A stretch of DNA of 64,000 nt from Flagellimonas beolgyonensis (GTDB lineage: Bacteria; Bacteroidota; Bacteroidia; Flavobacteriales; Flavobacteriaceae). The translations under genes were made by a program, and so were the position numbers. This document shows positions 8,842-16,849 of this stretch, piece after piece. A model generated the notes under the pieces. That model was not told the origin of the DNA. It did no database searches and saw nothing but the letters and a program-made list of their open reading frames with translations. Location of the stretch: assembly GCF_003992615.1 (NCBI RefSeq), contig NZ_RZMY01000013.1:1-64000 (forward strand), written 5' to 3'. The number at the start of each line of letters is the position of its first letter. Positions within the stretch are counted from its first letter, which is position 1.

Positions 8842-9606
8842 ATGACCATCACTTTTTTGGGCACGGGTACCTCCCAGGGCATACCGGTTATCGGAAGTAA
8901 TCATCCCGTATGTCTCAGTAAGGACCCCAAGGATAAAAGACTTCGCGTTTCCGTACTGGTTTCTTGGAATAATTACAACTATGTGGTGGACTGTGGGCCG
9001 GATTTTCGACAACAGATGCTTACCCACCCCATAGAACGTTTGGACGGTATTTTATTTACCCATGAGCATGCCGACCATACGGCCGGTATTGACGATATCA
9101 GACCTTTTTTCTTTCGACAGGGCGACATTCCCATATATGCCCATAAGCGGGTGATCCAATCCCTTAATAGGCGTTTTGATTATATTTTTGCAGATGAAGA
9201 CCGTTATCCGGGTGCGCCTGCCGTTCAAGTTTTTGAAGTAAAAAAGGATGTGCCCATAGCACTTGGCGATATTGATGTAATACCCATTGAGGTATCGCAT
9301 AACCGACTTCAGGTGTTTGGCTATCGATTCGGGGAATTTGTGTATTTGACGGATGTAAAACGGGTGGAGGAATCAGAAATCAAGAAAATGAAGGGCGCCA
9401 AAGTACTGGTGGTCAATGCACTTCGTATGGAACCCCACCATTCCCACTTTAATCTGGAGGAGGCCATTGCCTTTGCGGAAGAAGTAGGCGCTGACAAAAC
9501 GTATTTTACACACATAAGCCATTTATTGGGATTTCATGAGGAAGTAGAAAAATCGCTTCCCAAAAACATGCATTTAGCGTACGATAACCTACAATTGAAC
9601 ATATAA
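8842..9606 (+). CDS. MBL-fold metallohydrolase, PhnP/RNase Z-like
   Basis: This is a metallo-beta-lactamase fold hydrolase of 254 residues starting MTITFLGTGTSQG. FTHEHADHTAGIDDIR is the HxHxDH metal site and VVDCGPDFRQQ is the family strand before it. The later ligands are in YLTDVK and TYFTHISHLLGFHEE. The N-terminal GTGTSQGIPVIG is typical of the PhnP-like group that hydrolyses cyclic phosphodiesters, but the physiological substrate is not known for flavobacterial members. I chose the ATG at 8842 over in-frame codons at 8821/8830 because a -7 element overlaps those. The next gene starts four bases after its stop, so they are probably co-transcribed. Confidence 0.85.
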   Translation: MTITFLGTGTSQGIPVIGSNHPVCLSKDPKDKRLRVSVLVSWNNYNYVVDCGPDFRQQMLTHPIERLDGILFTHEHADHTAGIDDIRPFFFRQGDIPIYAHKRVIQSLNRRFDYIFADEDRYPGAPAVQVFEVKKDVPIALGDIDVIPIEVSHNRLQVFGYRFGEFVYLTDVKRVEESEIKKMKGAKVLVVNALRMEPHHSHFNLEEAIAFAEEVGADKTYFTHISHLLGFHEEVEKSLPKNMHLAYDNLQLNI

Positions 9607-9609
9607 ACC

Positions 9610-10104
9610 ATGAAAAGTAGAATTTTTTTATACCTCTTTGTATTTACGGCCCTTTTGGTGCTTTTTCAGTATGTTTCCGCAAACAATATGCAAAAAGCAT
9701 TGAACTCCGATGTAGATCGGTTGACCACCAAAGTCGAAAAGTATGAGGACTCCATCCAATCCCTGCATCTGAAAATTTTGGACATGCAGTATTTTACGTT
9801 GGAAAACAATGATGATGCCTTGGCCTATTACGACCATTTGGATTTGGAGAATCCATCGCGCTACATTGAGGACAAACTATTGGAAACCAATGAAAAATCG
9901 GGCGATAATCCGTTGATTCCCTACGAAGGAATGGAAAGTGATTTCAAGATCAATAAGATTAAGGTGCTGAACCATAAATGGATCTTGGCCGATTTCTCCG
10001 ATGGAAAATATTGGGGCGATCTGATCATCAAATATGAATTGAAGGATAATCTAAGTGTCGACTTCACCCTGATGGATCATTTGTTGTACACCAGGAGCAA
10101 TTAA
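9610..10104 (+). CDS. Single-pass membrane protein with coiled coil, unknown function
   Basis: The product has 164 residues. A hydrophobic segment at about 5-22 is followed by a heptad-like region at about 28-60, which looks like a membrane-anchored coiled coil facing the periplasm. The globular C-terminus (about 100-160) is rich in aromatic and acidic residues. I do not recognise the family beyond having seen similar proteins in flavobacteria next to this hydrolase. It starts four bases after the MBL gene and both are likely one transcript. Confidence 0.8.
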   Translation: MKSRIFLYLFVFTALLVLFQYVSANNMQKALNSDVDRLTTKVEKYEDSIQSLHLKILDMQYFTLENNDDALAYYDHLDLENPSRYIEDKLLETNEKSGDNPLIPYEGMESDFKINKIKVLNHKWILADFSDGKYWGDLIIKYELKDNLSVDFTLMDHLLYTRSN

Positions 10105-10107
10105 TTT

Positions 10108-10206
10108 CCTAAATGTCATTTTGAGCAAAGTGAAGAATCTTCTGGGCATATGGTTAGATTCTTCAGGAGTTTTCACTCCTTCAGCATTCCAAGATGCTCA
10201 CAACTC
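10108..10206. repeat. Degenerate flavobacterial intergenic repeat
   Basis: The sequence from AATGTCATTTTGAGC through AAGAATCTTC and AGATTCTTCA to the end of the gap resembles, in decayed form, the GTCATTTCGAGC...AGAAATCT...AGATTTCT repeats seen between genes in many flavobacterial genomes. Internally, GAAGAATCT and AGATTCTTC form an inverted pair. It sits between two converging genes. The identity rests on memory of the consensus. Confidence 0.45.
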
Positions 10207-10218
10207 ATTTTTGAGGAA

Positions 10219-10878
10219 TCAAATGTGGTCTTCCAACCACTTTTTGAAGGCGTAAAAATTTTGTTGGGAAACCCCGTGGCCAATCGGAAATTCCTGGTAG
10301 GTAGGTTTAATGCCCAACTGCTTTAGAAAATCAGGGGCCCGTTGTGCCCATTCCAAAGGAATGACCTGGTCCACTTGCCCGTGGGAGATGTAAAAATTGA
10401 GTTTGCCCAAGTTCTTTTCCGAATAGCCTTCCTTTAAGATTCGTTCATTTATGTAACCGCTCAAAGCAACAACATTCTTGATTTTTTCAGGATAGGAAAG
10501 GGCCACGGCATAACTCAAGATGGTGCCTTGGCTAAACCCGAGCAAAGTTATGTTGGTCTCATCCAAATTGTAGGCAGCAATGGCCTCATCGATAAATTTC
10601 ACGATTTTTTCCCGCGATTCCTTGGCTTGTTCGTCGTCGCTCCATTTTCCTTGTTCCGCATCAAAATTAATGGCATACCAAGCATGGCCAAAAGGTTCCA
10701 GATCATAGGGTGCCTTTACCGAAAACACCATCAATTCTGCTGGTAGTTCGGGCGCAAACGAAAACAGGTCTTCTTCGTTACTGCCATACCCATGGAACAA
10801 AAAGATCGCCGGCTTTTTGGCAACATCGGAGTTGGATGATCGCAATAAATACTCAAGGGACAATGGGGTGGGGGACAT
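10219..10878 (-). CDS. Phospholipase/carboxylesterase family alpha/beta hydrolase
   Basis: The 219-residue protein fits the small esterase (YpfH/Abhydrolase_2) family. FLFHGYGSNEEDLF supplies the oxyanion-hole HG near residue 30. LLGFSQGTIL holds the nucleophilic serine, HGQVDQVIP the aspartate, and IGHGVS the histidine. There is no signal peptide, so it is cytoplasmic. The physiological ester substrate is unknown. It is the last gene of a leftward run that begins with the BatA-like protein and includes the dihydroorotase-like gene. Confidence 0.88.
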   Translation of the reverse strand: MSPTPLSLEYLLRSSNSDVAKKPAIFLFHGYGSNEEDLFSFAPELPAELMVFSVKAPYDLEPFGHAWYAINFDAEQGKWSDDEQAKESREKIVKFIDEAIAAYNLDETNITLLGFSQGTILSYAVALSYPEKIKNVVALSGYINERILKEGYSEKNLGKLNFYISHGQVDQVIPLEWAQRAPDFLKQLGIKPTYQEFPIGHGVSQQNFYAFKKWLEDHI

Positions 10879-10887
10879 AAGTTGTTG

Positions 10888-11211
10888 TTATGAAATGAAA
10901 GTAAACCATTTTTGAAAATAGGCGCCCAAAAAAGGTAGGGGCTTGGTTTTGCCGTTCAAGGCCTGTAGAAACCCAAAATTCCAAAGGGCGAAATAGAGGA
11001 TGTAAATGGGGAAAGCCAGATAAACAATCTCTGTATAGGTCAAAATAATGGCCAAAGCATGGAATAAGATGTGTATTCCAAAAGCCTGACGAATGTGAAA
11101 CCGGGCAAATGCATTTTTGGGTTCAAGGTTCATGGTGAGGGCAATCAAACAGCCCACTATGGTAATATAGGCCACAATGGCCGTAGTTTTGCCAGTTTCA
11201 ACTTCTCCCAT
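10888..11211 (-). CDS. Small integral membrane protein, DUF4870-like
   Basis: The 107 residues contain about three hydrophobic helices (residues 11-27, 45-64 and 66-86). The phrase ARFHIRQAFGIH between the first two is characteristic of the DUF4870/Tic20-like small membrane proteins. The function is unknown. Its ATG overlaps the stop of the dihydroorotase-like gene (TAATG), which implies translational coupling in one operon. Confidence 0.75.
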   Translation of the reverse strand: MGEVETGKTTAIVAYITIVGCLIALTMNLEPKNAFARFHIRQAFGIHILFHALAIILTYTEIVYLAFPIYILYFALWNFGFLQALNGKTKPLPFLGAYFQKWFTFIS

Positions 11212-12464
11212 TACAATGTAATTTGGTCGTTATTGATCACCCCATATACCTTACCCTTCAATTCGGCGTTCAGGTACATGCTGTTTTTGGAGGTAGATAA
11301 GATATTATCATCCGAAAATATAAAGGTTTCGTCCGGATTGAACAGTGTAAGGCATGCTTTATCACCTTCCTTTATTTTTGGGATCTCCAAGCCAAATCGT
11401 TGGTGCCCTTTGGTCAGCAGTACAATGCTTTCTTCCATTCCCATTAGGGTATTTAAAGCACCAAAGGCAGATTCAAGCCCTATGGATCCATCCATGGCGT
11501 TGTCAAACTCCACGCGCTTGTGTTCAATATCGATGGGAATATGATCGGAAGTTACGTAATCGATGGTGCCTTCCTTCAATCCTTTCAGCATTGCCTTGAC
11601 ATCCGATTTTTCCCGAAGTGGGGGCGATACTTTGAAGTGGGTGTCGAAACCGGTCAAAGTTTCATCCGTAAAGAACAGGTTATGGATTGCAACGCTACAG
11701 GTGACATCCAATCCCTTCTTTTTGGCATTGGCCACAAGCTTTACCGAACCAGCAGTTGAAATGGTGGGGATGTGCAACTTACCTCCCGTATATTCCAAAA
11801 TATAAAGGTCGCGTGCCACTTGCAGTTCTTCCGCCAGTGCAGGGATACCTTTAAGTCCCAACGTTGTGGAAACCTCACCTTCATGGGCAATGCCATGACC
11901 TTTTATGTTATTATCCTGCGGGAAGGAATAAATGAGTCCTCCAAAATTCTGGGCGTACAACAAGGCTATTTTCAACAAGTTGGAGTTTGAAATCTCTTTT
12001 TTAAAGTCGTAAAACGCCACAGCTCCTGCATTGTGCATATCAAAAAGTTCGGCCAGATCCACACCTTCTGAATTTCTTGTAAGAGCTCCCAATGGATGCA
12101 ACCGAGTGGATTTGTTTAGTCCGCGTTCCTTTAGAAAAACGATGTCGGAACTGGTATCGGGAATCGGATGGGTATTTGGGTAAAGCACAATATCCGTAAA
12201 ACCACTTTTCGCCGCAACTTTAAGTCCGTTGGCAATGGTTTCCCGTTCCTCAAAGCCCGGTTCACCAAAACTCACGCCCGTATCCAACCATCCCAAAGAT
12301 ACATGCAGATTGGGCAAATCCACTATTTTGGCACCGGAAGGGGCTTCCAAACTTGCGCCAACTTTTTCAATAGTACCTTTTTTGATCAGGATATCCCGCT
12401 TTTTCAAGTGCAATTCCTTGTTTTCTGGGCATACGATTTTTGCAGACTTCAGCAGAATGTTCAT
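11211..12464 (-). CDS. Dihydroorotase homologue lacking the catalytic metal ligands
   Basis: The 417 residues align throughout with multifunctional-complex type dihydroorotase of pyrimidine synthesis (SFGEPGFEERETI, SDHIPIDIEHKRVEFDNA, KVSPPLRE). The metal-binding DxHxHxR motif of active enzymes is replaced: residues 60-70 read LDTGVSFGEPG, with both histidines and the arginine gone. The later H in the CHVST position is a threonine (IPTISTAGS). It is therefore probably a non-catalytic DHOase-like protein, comparable to the PyrC-prime subunits that support aspartate transcarbamoylase. Databases usually just call it dihydroorotase. It overlaps both neighbours by ATGA/TAATG junctions. Confidence 0.8.
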   Translation of the reverse strand: MNILLKSAKIVCPENKELHLKKRDILIKKGTIEKVGASLEAPSGAKIVDLPNLHVSLGWLDTGVSFGEPGFEERETIANGLKVAAKSGFTDIVLYPNTHPIPDTSSDIVFLKERGLNKSTRLHPLGALTRNSEGVDLAELFDMHNAGAVAFYDFKKEISNSNLLKIALLYAQNFGGLIYSFPQDNNIKGHGIAHEGEVSTTLGLKGIPALAEELQVARDLYILEYTGGKLHIPTISTAGSVKLVANAKKKGLDVTCSVAIHNLFFTDETLTGFDTHFKVSPPLREKSDVKAMLKGLKEGTIDYVTSDHIPIDIEHKRVEFDNAMDGSIGLESAFGALNTLMGMEESIVLLTKGHQRFGLEIPKIKEGDKACLTLFNPDETFIFSDDNILSTSKNSMYLNAELKGKVYGVINNDQITL

Positions 12465-14383
12465 GAAACGAATTTTTGAATGATAACTTCAATGAGCGCC
12501 AGAAGCAATGCTAAAATAACAAACCATTTCCAATAAGCGGCAATGTTATTGTCAGCTTCCAAATCCTCAAAAAGTGATGGGATTGATTCTTCGATAGTTA
12601 AATTTTTAAACGTTGCCAAATCCAAATAGGAGAGCTGGCTCTCATCCCGTGGGTAATTAAAACTTATGTGTTTTAGCGTTTGCCCATTGTTTTCAATGGA
12701 ATAGATGCCATCTTCATTGGGTATTTGATCAAAAGTGAGGTTGACCTGATTGGGATACACCTGTTGCATCGGAATAAATTCGTATCCTTCCTTAGCCACT
12801 TTAAGCGTGTTGTCGTTACCCAACTGGACAGCCACCGTCACATTGGATTGCCGCCCTAGTTCATGGTAGAGCTCCGGCATCTTAAAACTGGATTGGGCCA
12901 TATTGTAAAAAGTGGGCACGATCACAGGGGAACTTTTAAAATTGGTGCTCCCATTTTCCAACGATGTGGTGAAAAGGTATAGTCCGTTCAAGCCGACCAA
13001 AAAGGCATCTCCTCCTTCCAATCCCAAAATCGTGGGCAGACCTGTACGGATCTTAAAATATTGGTTGACCGTAGGATATTCAAAATTGGTGACCCTGCGT
13101 TCAAAAACATTTCGGTATATGGGATGGTCGTACGTTATGGTGGTTACCTTGGAAGTTGTGTTCACCTTTTCCGAAAGTCGGGTATTGGAAAAAGCGGTGA
13201 GCAAGGAATTATAGGTGTTAAGATCGGCTTCTGGAGAAGGAATAATGATCAGTGACCCTCCATTGGCGGTAAAGCTACGGAGCGCCTGTTGCAAACTAAC
13301 AGGAATTTGATCCAGATTATCCAACACCACCACTTGTTGCTTTTCCAAAGCACTATAATCCAATTGGTTCAACTCAACCTTTTGTAATTCAAATTCATCG
13401 TTGGTAAACAATCGATTCAAATAATCGCTGCCCGTATTACCGATAGCGAGCACTTTTAGTTTTTCCCTGGAATCGATGTTGAAATAGAAGGTATTGTCAA
13501 AACCAAGCGCATTGTCGGCGATGGTAAGTTTGCCATTGATTTCTTGGTTTGCCGGAATGGAGAAAACCACACTTGTTCGTGAGGTTTCATCAAATTGTGC
13601 GGCCGATTTTGCTATTAAGTTGGGTCCGTTGTATACTGAAACGGGAACATTTTCATCGGGAGAGCCCCCAGAAAGGAATACTTGGAGCAATGCCGGGTCG
13701 GCGGAAGGATCTTGAAGCGCCACTGAGTCGATGGAAATATTTTTACTTTCCCTGATTCGCATTGGAACTGCAAAAGAAGTAATGGTAGAATCGATACCTG
13801 CAGTAGAGGGAGCCATGTTTTCCTGAAAATCGGAAAGAATGATCAAATTTTTAATGGATTCCGGTGATTTGGTGAACAATGTGCTGGCCTTCAGATTAAT
13901 TTCATCCAAGCTCAATTGCTTATAGGTGAAGGGCATCGACAATAAATTGTTCTCTATATCCGCCAAGGTTACGTTGGCAAAGGAATCTTCATTGGTAAAA
14001 AGGCTAAAAACCGTTTTGGCGTCCATACTTTTGATTACATCCTGAACCGCCCGTTCCAGCTGTGAAATCCCATTGTTTCTGGCTTGCATACTGAAGGAGT
14101 TGTCCAAGTAAATGACGGTTTCCATTGGCTTAAAAGCGGTTTCCTTGGAGGTGAAGGGCTGTGCAAAGGCCATGACCAAAGCAGCCAAAAGCAACAATCT
14201 CGTAAACAGCAACAACCATTTTTTCAGCGAATTGCTCTTTCTGGACTCCGCTACCACCTTTTGCAACATGGCAACATTGGTGAACGGTGTTTTTTGAAAC
14301 CTTCGTAATTGAAAAAGATGGATAATGATAGGAATGACCAGGAGAAAAAGGGCCCAAAGAATTTCTGGATGTTTAAACTGCAT
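12461..14383 (-). CDS. BatA-domain membrane protein with VWA-like region
   Basis: I start at the ATG at 14383 (MQFKHPEILWALF), which has purines just upstream, rather than an in-frame codon 51 bases earlier. The 640-residue protein begins with the BatA/aerotolerance N-terminal domain: one membrane helix at residues 6-22, a basic loop with HLFQLRRFQKTPFTNVAML, and a second helix at about 56-77. A VWA-like region follows with YLDNSFSMQ (DxSxS metal site, near residue 93). A long periplasmic part precedes a C-terminal helix in the last 20 residues. Such proteins accompany MoxR/Bat systems in Bacteroidota; here it heads an operon with a DHOase-like gene. The exact role is unknown. Confidence 0.85.
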   Translation of the reverse strand: MQFKHPEILWALFLLVIPIIIHLFQLRRFQKTPFTNVAMLQKVVAESRKSNSLKKWLLLFTRLLLLAALVMAFAQPFTSKETAFKPMETVIYLDNSFSMQARNNGISQLERAVQDVIKSMDAKTVFSLFTNEDSFANVTLADIENNLLSMPFTYKQLSLDEINLKASTLFTKSPESIKNLIILSDFQENMAPSTAGIDSTITSFAVPMRIRESKNISIDSVALQDPSADPALLQVFLSGGSPDENVPVSVYNGPNLIAKSAAQFDETSRTSVVFSIPANQEINGKLTIADNALGFDNTFYFNIDSREKLKVLAIGNTGSDYLNRLFTNDEFELQKVELNQLDYSALEKQQVVVLDNLDQIPVSLQQALRSFTANGGSLIIIPSPEADLNTYNSLLTAFSNTRLSEKVNTTSKVTTITYDHPIYRNVFERRVTNFEYPTVNQYFKIRTGLPTILGLEGGDAFLVGLNGLYLFTTSLENGSTNFKSSPVIVPTFYNMAQSSFKMPELYHELGRQSNVTVAVQLGNDNTLKVAKEGYEFIPMQQVYPNQVNLTFDQIPNEDGIYSIENNGQTLKHISFNYPRDESQLSYLDLATFKNLTIEESIPSLFEDLEADNNIAAYWKWFVILALLLALIEVIIQKFVS

Positions 14384-14484
14384 TCCCAACTTAGATTGAA
14401 CAAATATAGGCATTAAAATATTCCATCTTCCCAAATTTCATTGTTAAGACGATGCCAAATTGAAATGGGGCAACTTCAATCGTA

Positions 14485-15492
14485 TCAGCAAAAGAAAAAA
14501 TAATCGATCATCGGGCTTTGCCCCAATTTTTTAAAATAATCCCGAATTTCCATTTGCGCCTTACTGTTGGCCACGGTTACAATGCTTTGAGGATTTCCCA
14601 ATGTTTCCAACTCATTAAAATGAACCAATTCTTGGGCGTAAATCTTTTTTCCAATTTTATTGGGATTGTCGCAAAGCCAAGTAAAGGAGATGCCCATCTT
14701 TTTAAGCCCTTTGGCTACAGCCTTGCCCTTAAAACCAGCTCCCCAAACCACCAACGGTCGATTTGGGTTAAAATCCAGTTTAAGGAAATAGTGCAGTTTA
14801 ATATCCAAAAAATAATTTTGGGCATAATGCTCATGTGTACGGGAAGTTCGGGTATCGTAATCCCGCCAAAGATGGAGTACTTCAGTGTTCGGTATTATTT
14901 TCAATCCTTTTTCATAAAAACGAAAAGTGAGATCATAGTCTTCTGGGTAGCGATGTGGGTCGAAGGCGCCACTAGCCTCAAAATCCGACCTGTGAACCAT
15001 CCAACAAGGGGAGGGGATAACGCACTCTTTATATATTTCTTGGTAGTTTTCGCCTTTTGAGGTTAAGTTGTTCAGCCATTTTTCATAACGGGCATATCCA
15101 TTGCTGATACCTCGGTTCGAAAAATACTTCACCTGTCCGACCGACACATGCCCTGTTCCATTTTTTTGCAAAGTTTCCACCATATGTTCCAAACGGTTGG
15201 GTTTCATAATATCGTCGGAATCCATTCGGGTCACAAAATCCCCTGCACTATGGGTGTACGCGGTTTGAAGTGCAGGAATGATGCCTTCTCCTTTATTTTG
15301 GAACACTTTTATACGCGAATCTGACCTGGCATAGTTTTCCACCAGTGTGAAACTGGCATCGGTGGAATGATCGTTCACGGCCAATACTTCCCAATTGGGA
15401 TAAGTTTGGTTTTGGATGGAGTCCAAACATTCCGAAAGATAATGGGCGGTATCCTTAAAGGGGATGATGATGCTTACCTTGGGATTTTGCAT
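14485..15492 (-). CDS. Family 2 glycosyltransferase with C-terminal Rossmann-like domain
   Basis: A start at 15492 gives MQNPKVSIIIPF, the usual GT2 beginning; an ATG 15 bases upstream is also possible. The protein has about 335 residues. The GT-A domain covers about residues 1-220 with VNDHSTD and the DxD-type metal motif RMDSDD near residue 95. The last ~100 residues contain VVWGAGFKGKAVAKGL, a nucleotide-binding-like segment. It probably adds sugars to a surface polysaccharide or lipid; the acceptor is unknown. No other polysaccharide genes are adjacent. Confidence 0.85.
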   Translation of the reverse strand: MQNPKVSIIIPFKDTAHYLSECLDSIQNQTYPNWEVLAVNDHSTDASFTLVENYARSDSRIKVFQNKGEGIIPALQTAYTHSAGDFVTRMDSDDIMKPNRLEHMVETLQKNGTGHVSVGQVKYFSNRGISNGYARYEKWLNNLTSKGENYQEIYKECVIPSPCWMVHRSDFEASGAFDPHRYPEDYDLTFRFYEKGLKIIPNTEVLHLWRDYDTRTSRTHEHYAQNYFLDIKLHYFLKLDFNPNRPLVVWGAGFKGKAVAKGLKKMGISFTWLCDNPNKIGKKIYAQELVHFNELETLGNPQSIVTVANSKAQMEIRDYFKKLGQSPMIDYFFFC

Positions 15493-15530
15493 TGTACAAA
15501 ATAACAAAATCCCTAAGTAAGCCGATATCT

Positions 15531-15983
15531 TTAGAAAAATGGTTCCCCAGTGGCAGCCACATAGGATTGTTTCGCAACTTCATCCAGAAACACATCATAC
15601 GTATAATGACGACCCAATAGCGACTTGAAATCAGATGTCAATACCGGAAACTCCATAATAAACTCGTTAAAGTTGTTTGCGGTAGATTTTTGCCTAAAAT
15701 GTTCAACAATGTGTACGGAAGCCACAGTAATCGTAACATGGTATTTGTCTCCTTTCCCGTGCATAATGTCAAACGCCTTGATACCTTGACACGTCTTTAC
15801 AATAGCTTTTTCCTTGGCATTATGTTGTAAATAGAGCCAAGCCAACCTCAGATGGGCTTCGTGGGTAAATAGACTTGGCTCCAATATGCCCTTCTCAAAA
15901 CTTTCAAGGAATTCTTCATCCTGTAATTGTGAGTGATGTGTAGGTTCCTTTTTGAATCCATTGTATGAAGTGCAACAGTTCAT
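15531..15983 (-). CDS. Conserved hypothetical protein (150 aa)
   Basis: This is a soluble protein with no signal peptide. The segment FTHEAHLRLAWLYLQ at about residues 39-53 is distinctive and rich in His and aromatic residues. A second conserved-looking stretch is FKSLLGRHYTYDVF near the C-terminus. I have seen this pattern in proteins of unknown function in several phyla but cannot assign an activity. It lies 12 bases from the fatty acid hydroxylase gene, probably in one operon. Confidence 0.75.
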   Translation of the reverse strand: MNCCTSYNGFKKEPTHHSQLQDEEFLESFEKGILEPSLFTHEAHLRLAWLYLQHNAKEKAIVKTCQGIKAFDIMHGKGDKYHVTITVASVHIVEHFRQKSTANNFNEFIMEFPVLTSDFKSLLGRHYTYDVFLDEVAKQSYVAATGEPFF

Positions 15984-15995
15984 GGTGTAAAAAGC

Positions 15996-16766
15996 TTATT
16001 CTTTAGAAATATCTTTGAACATCAGCATATCCCATATCCGTTTGGATGCACCATCATAAAAACCGGCTTCATGTTCATAGCCTTTTGGATTGTTGAAAGT
16101 GCCAAACAATATATCGAACAAGGAAATATCGGAATAGTTATACGCATGTATGCCCTTTGCATGGTGTACGGTATGTGCCTCCGGTCGTTGGACAAAATAC
16201 CCGATCCATCTTGGGGTACTTATATTGGCATGTTGGAAAATGGCCAAAAAAGTGGTGATCAAGATGAACAAGGTTGCCGCTTCAGGTGTAAATCCAGCCA
16301 CAACCACCAAACAAAGGCTGCCCAACAAAGTAAACCCTATCATATCCATTGGACTGAAATAAAAAGCACCATAACTGTCCATACGTTCGGCACTGTGATG
16401 CATTTGATGGAAAATTTTCCATAAAGTATCATTCTTATGCATGGCGTAGTGCCAAACATAGAGTCCAAATTCATAGATCATGACGGCCACAAAGGCACCC
16501 CATCCAGCACCAAGGGAGGTCAAATCAAAAATTTGATAGTCCACTAAATAGGTGTCCCAAATTAATGGGAAATAGGTGGATAGGTAAAAGAACACGGCAA
16601 AGGAGGTAAGCCCCCTTAGTTTCCAGTTTTTGATTTTTGGTAGTTCCCGTGCAGGTGCAAGGGCCTCCCAAAGCATCAAAATGCCATACATGGCCAATAC
16701 GATCAGTGAAATGGGGTCGATGAGCACTTCCCACGGATTTGGTAAACTTTTTAAAACTTCTAACAT
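15996..16766 (-). CDS. Sterol desaturase / fatty acid hydroxylase family protein
   Basis: This is a di-iron integral membrane oxygenase of 256 residues. The histidine clusters are HYAMHK (about residue 110), HQMHHSAE (about 124) and HTVHHAKG (about 200), the standard pattern of PF04116. Four or so hydrophobic helices flank them. The substrate in bacteria is usually a lipid or fatty acid chain and cannot be deduced here. A second, distinct member of this family is at 40742-41698. Confidence 0.9.
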   Translation of the reverse strand: MLEVLKSLPNPWEVLIDPISLIVLAMYGILMLWEALAPARELPKIKNWKLRGLTSFAVFFYLSTYFPLIWDTYLVDYQIFDLTSLGAGWGAFVAVMIYEFGLYVWHYAMHKNDTLWKIFHQMHHSAERMDSYGAFYFSPMDMIGFTLLGSLCLVVVAGFTPEAATLFILITTFLAIFQHANISTPRWIGYFVQRPEAHTVHHAKGIHAYNYSDISLFDILFGTFNNPKGYEHEAGFYDGASKRIWDMLMFKDISKE

Positions 16767-16849
16767 TTTTTAATTGATTTGATGTTGTTACTTTACCTGT
16801 AGGGCATAAGTTTTTAACTTACATTGTAAGTTTTGCCAGAAGTTTTTTA

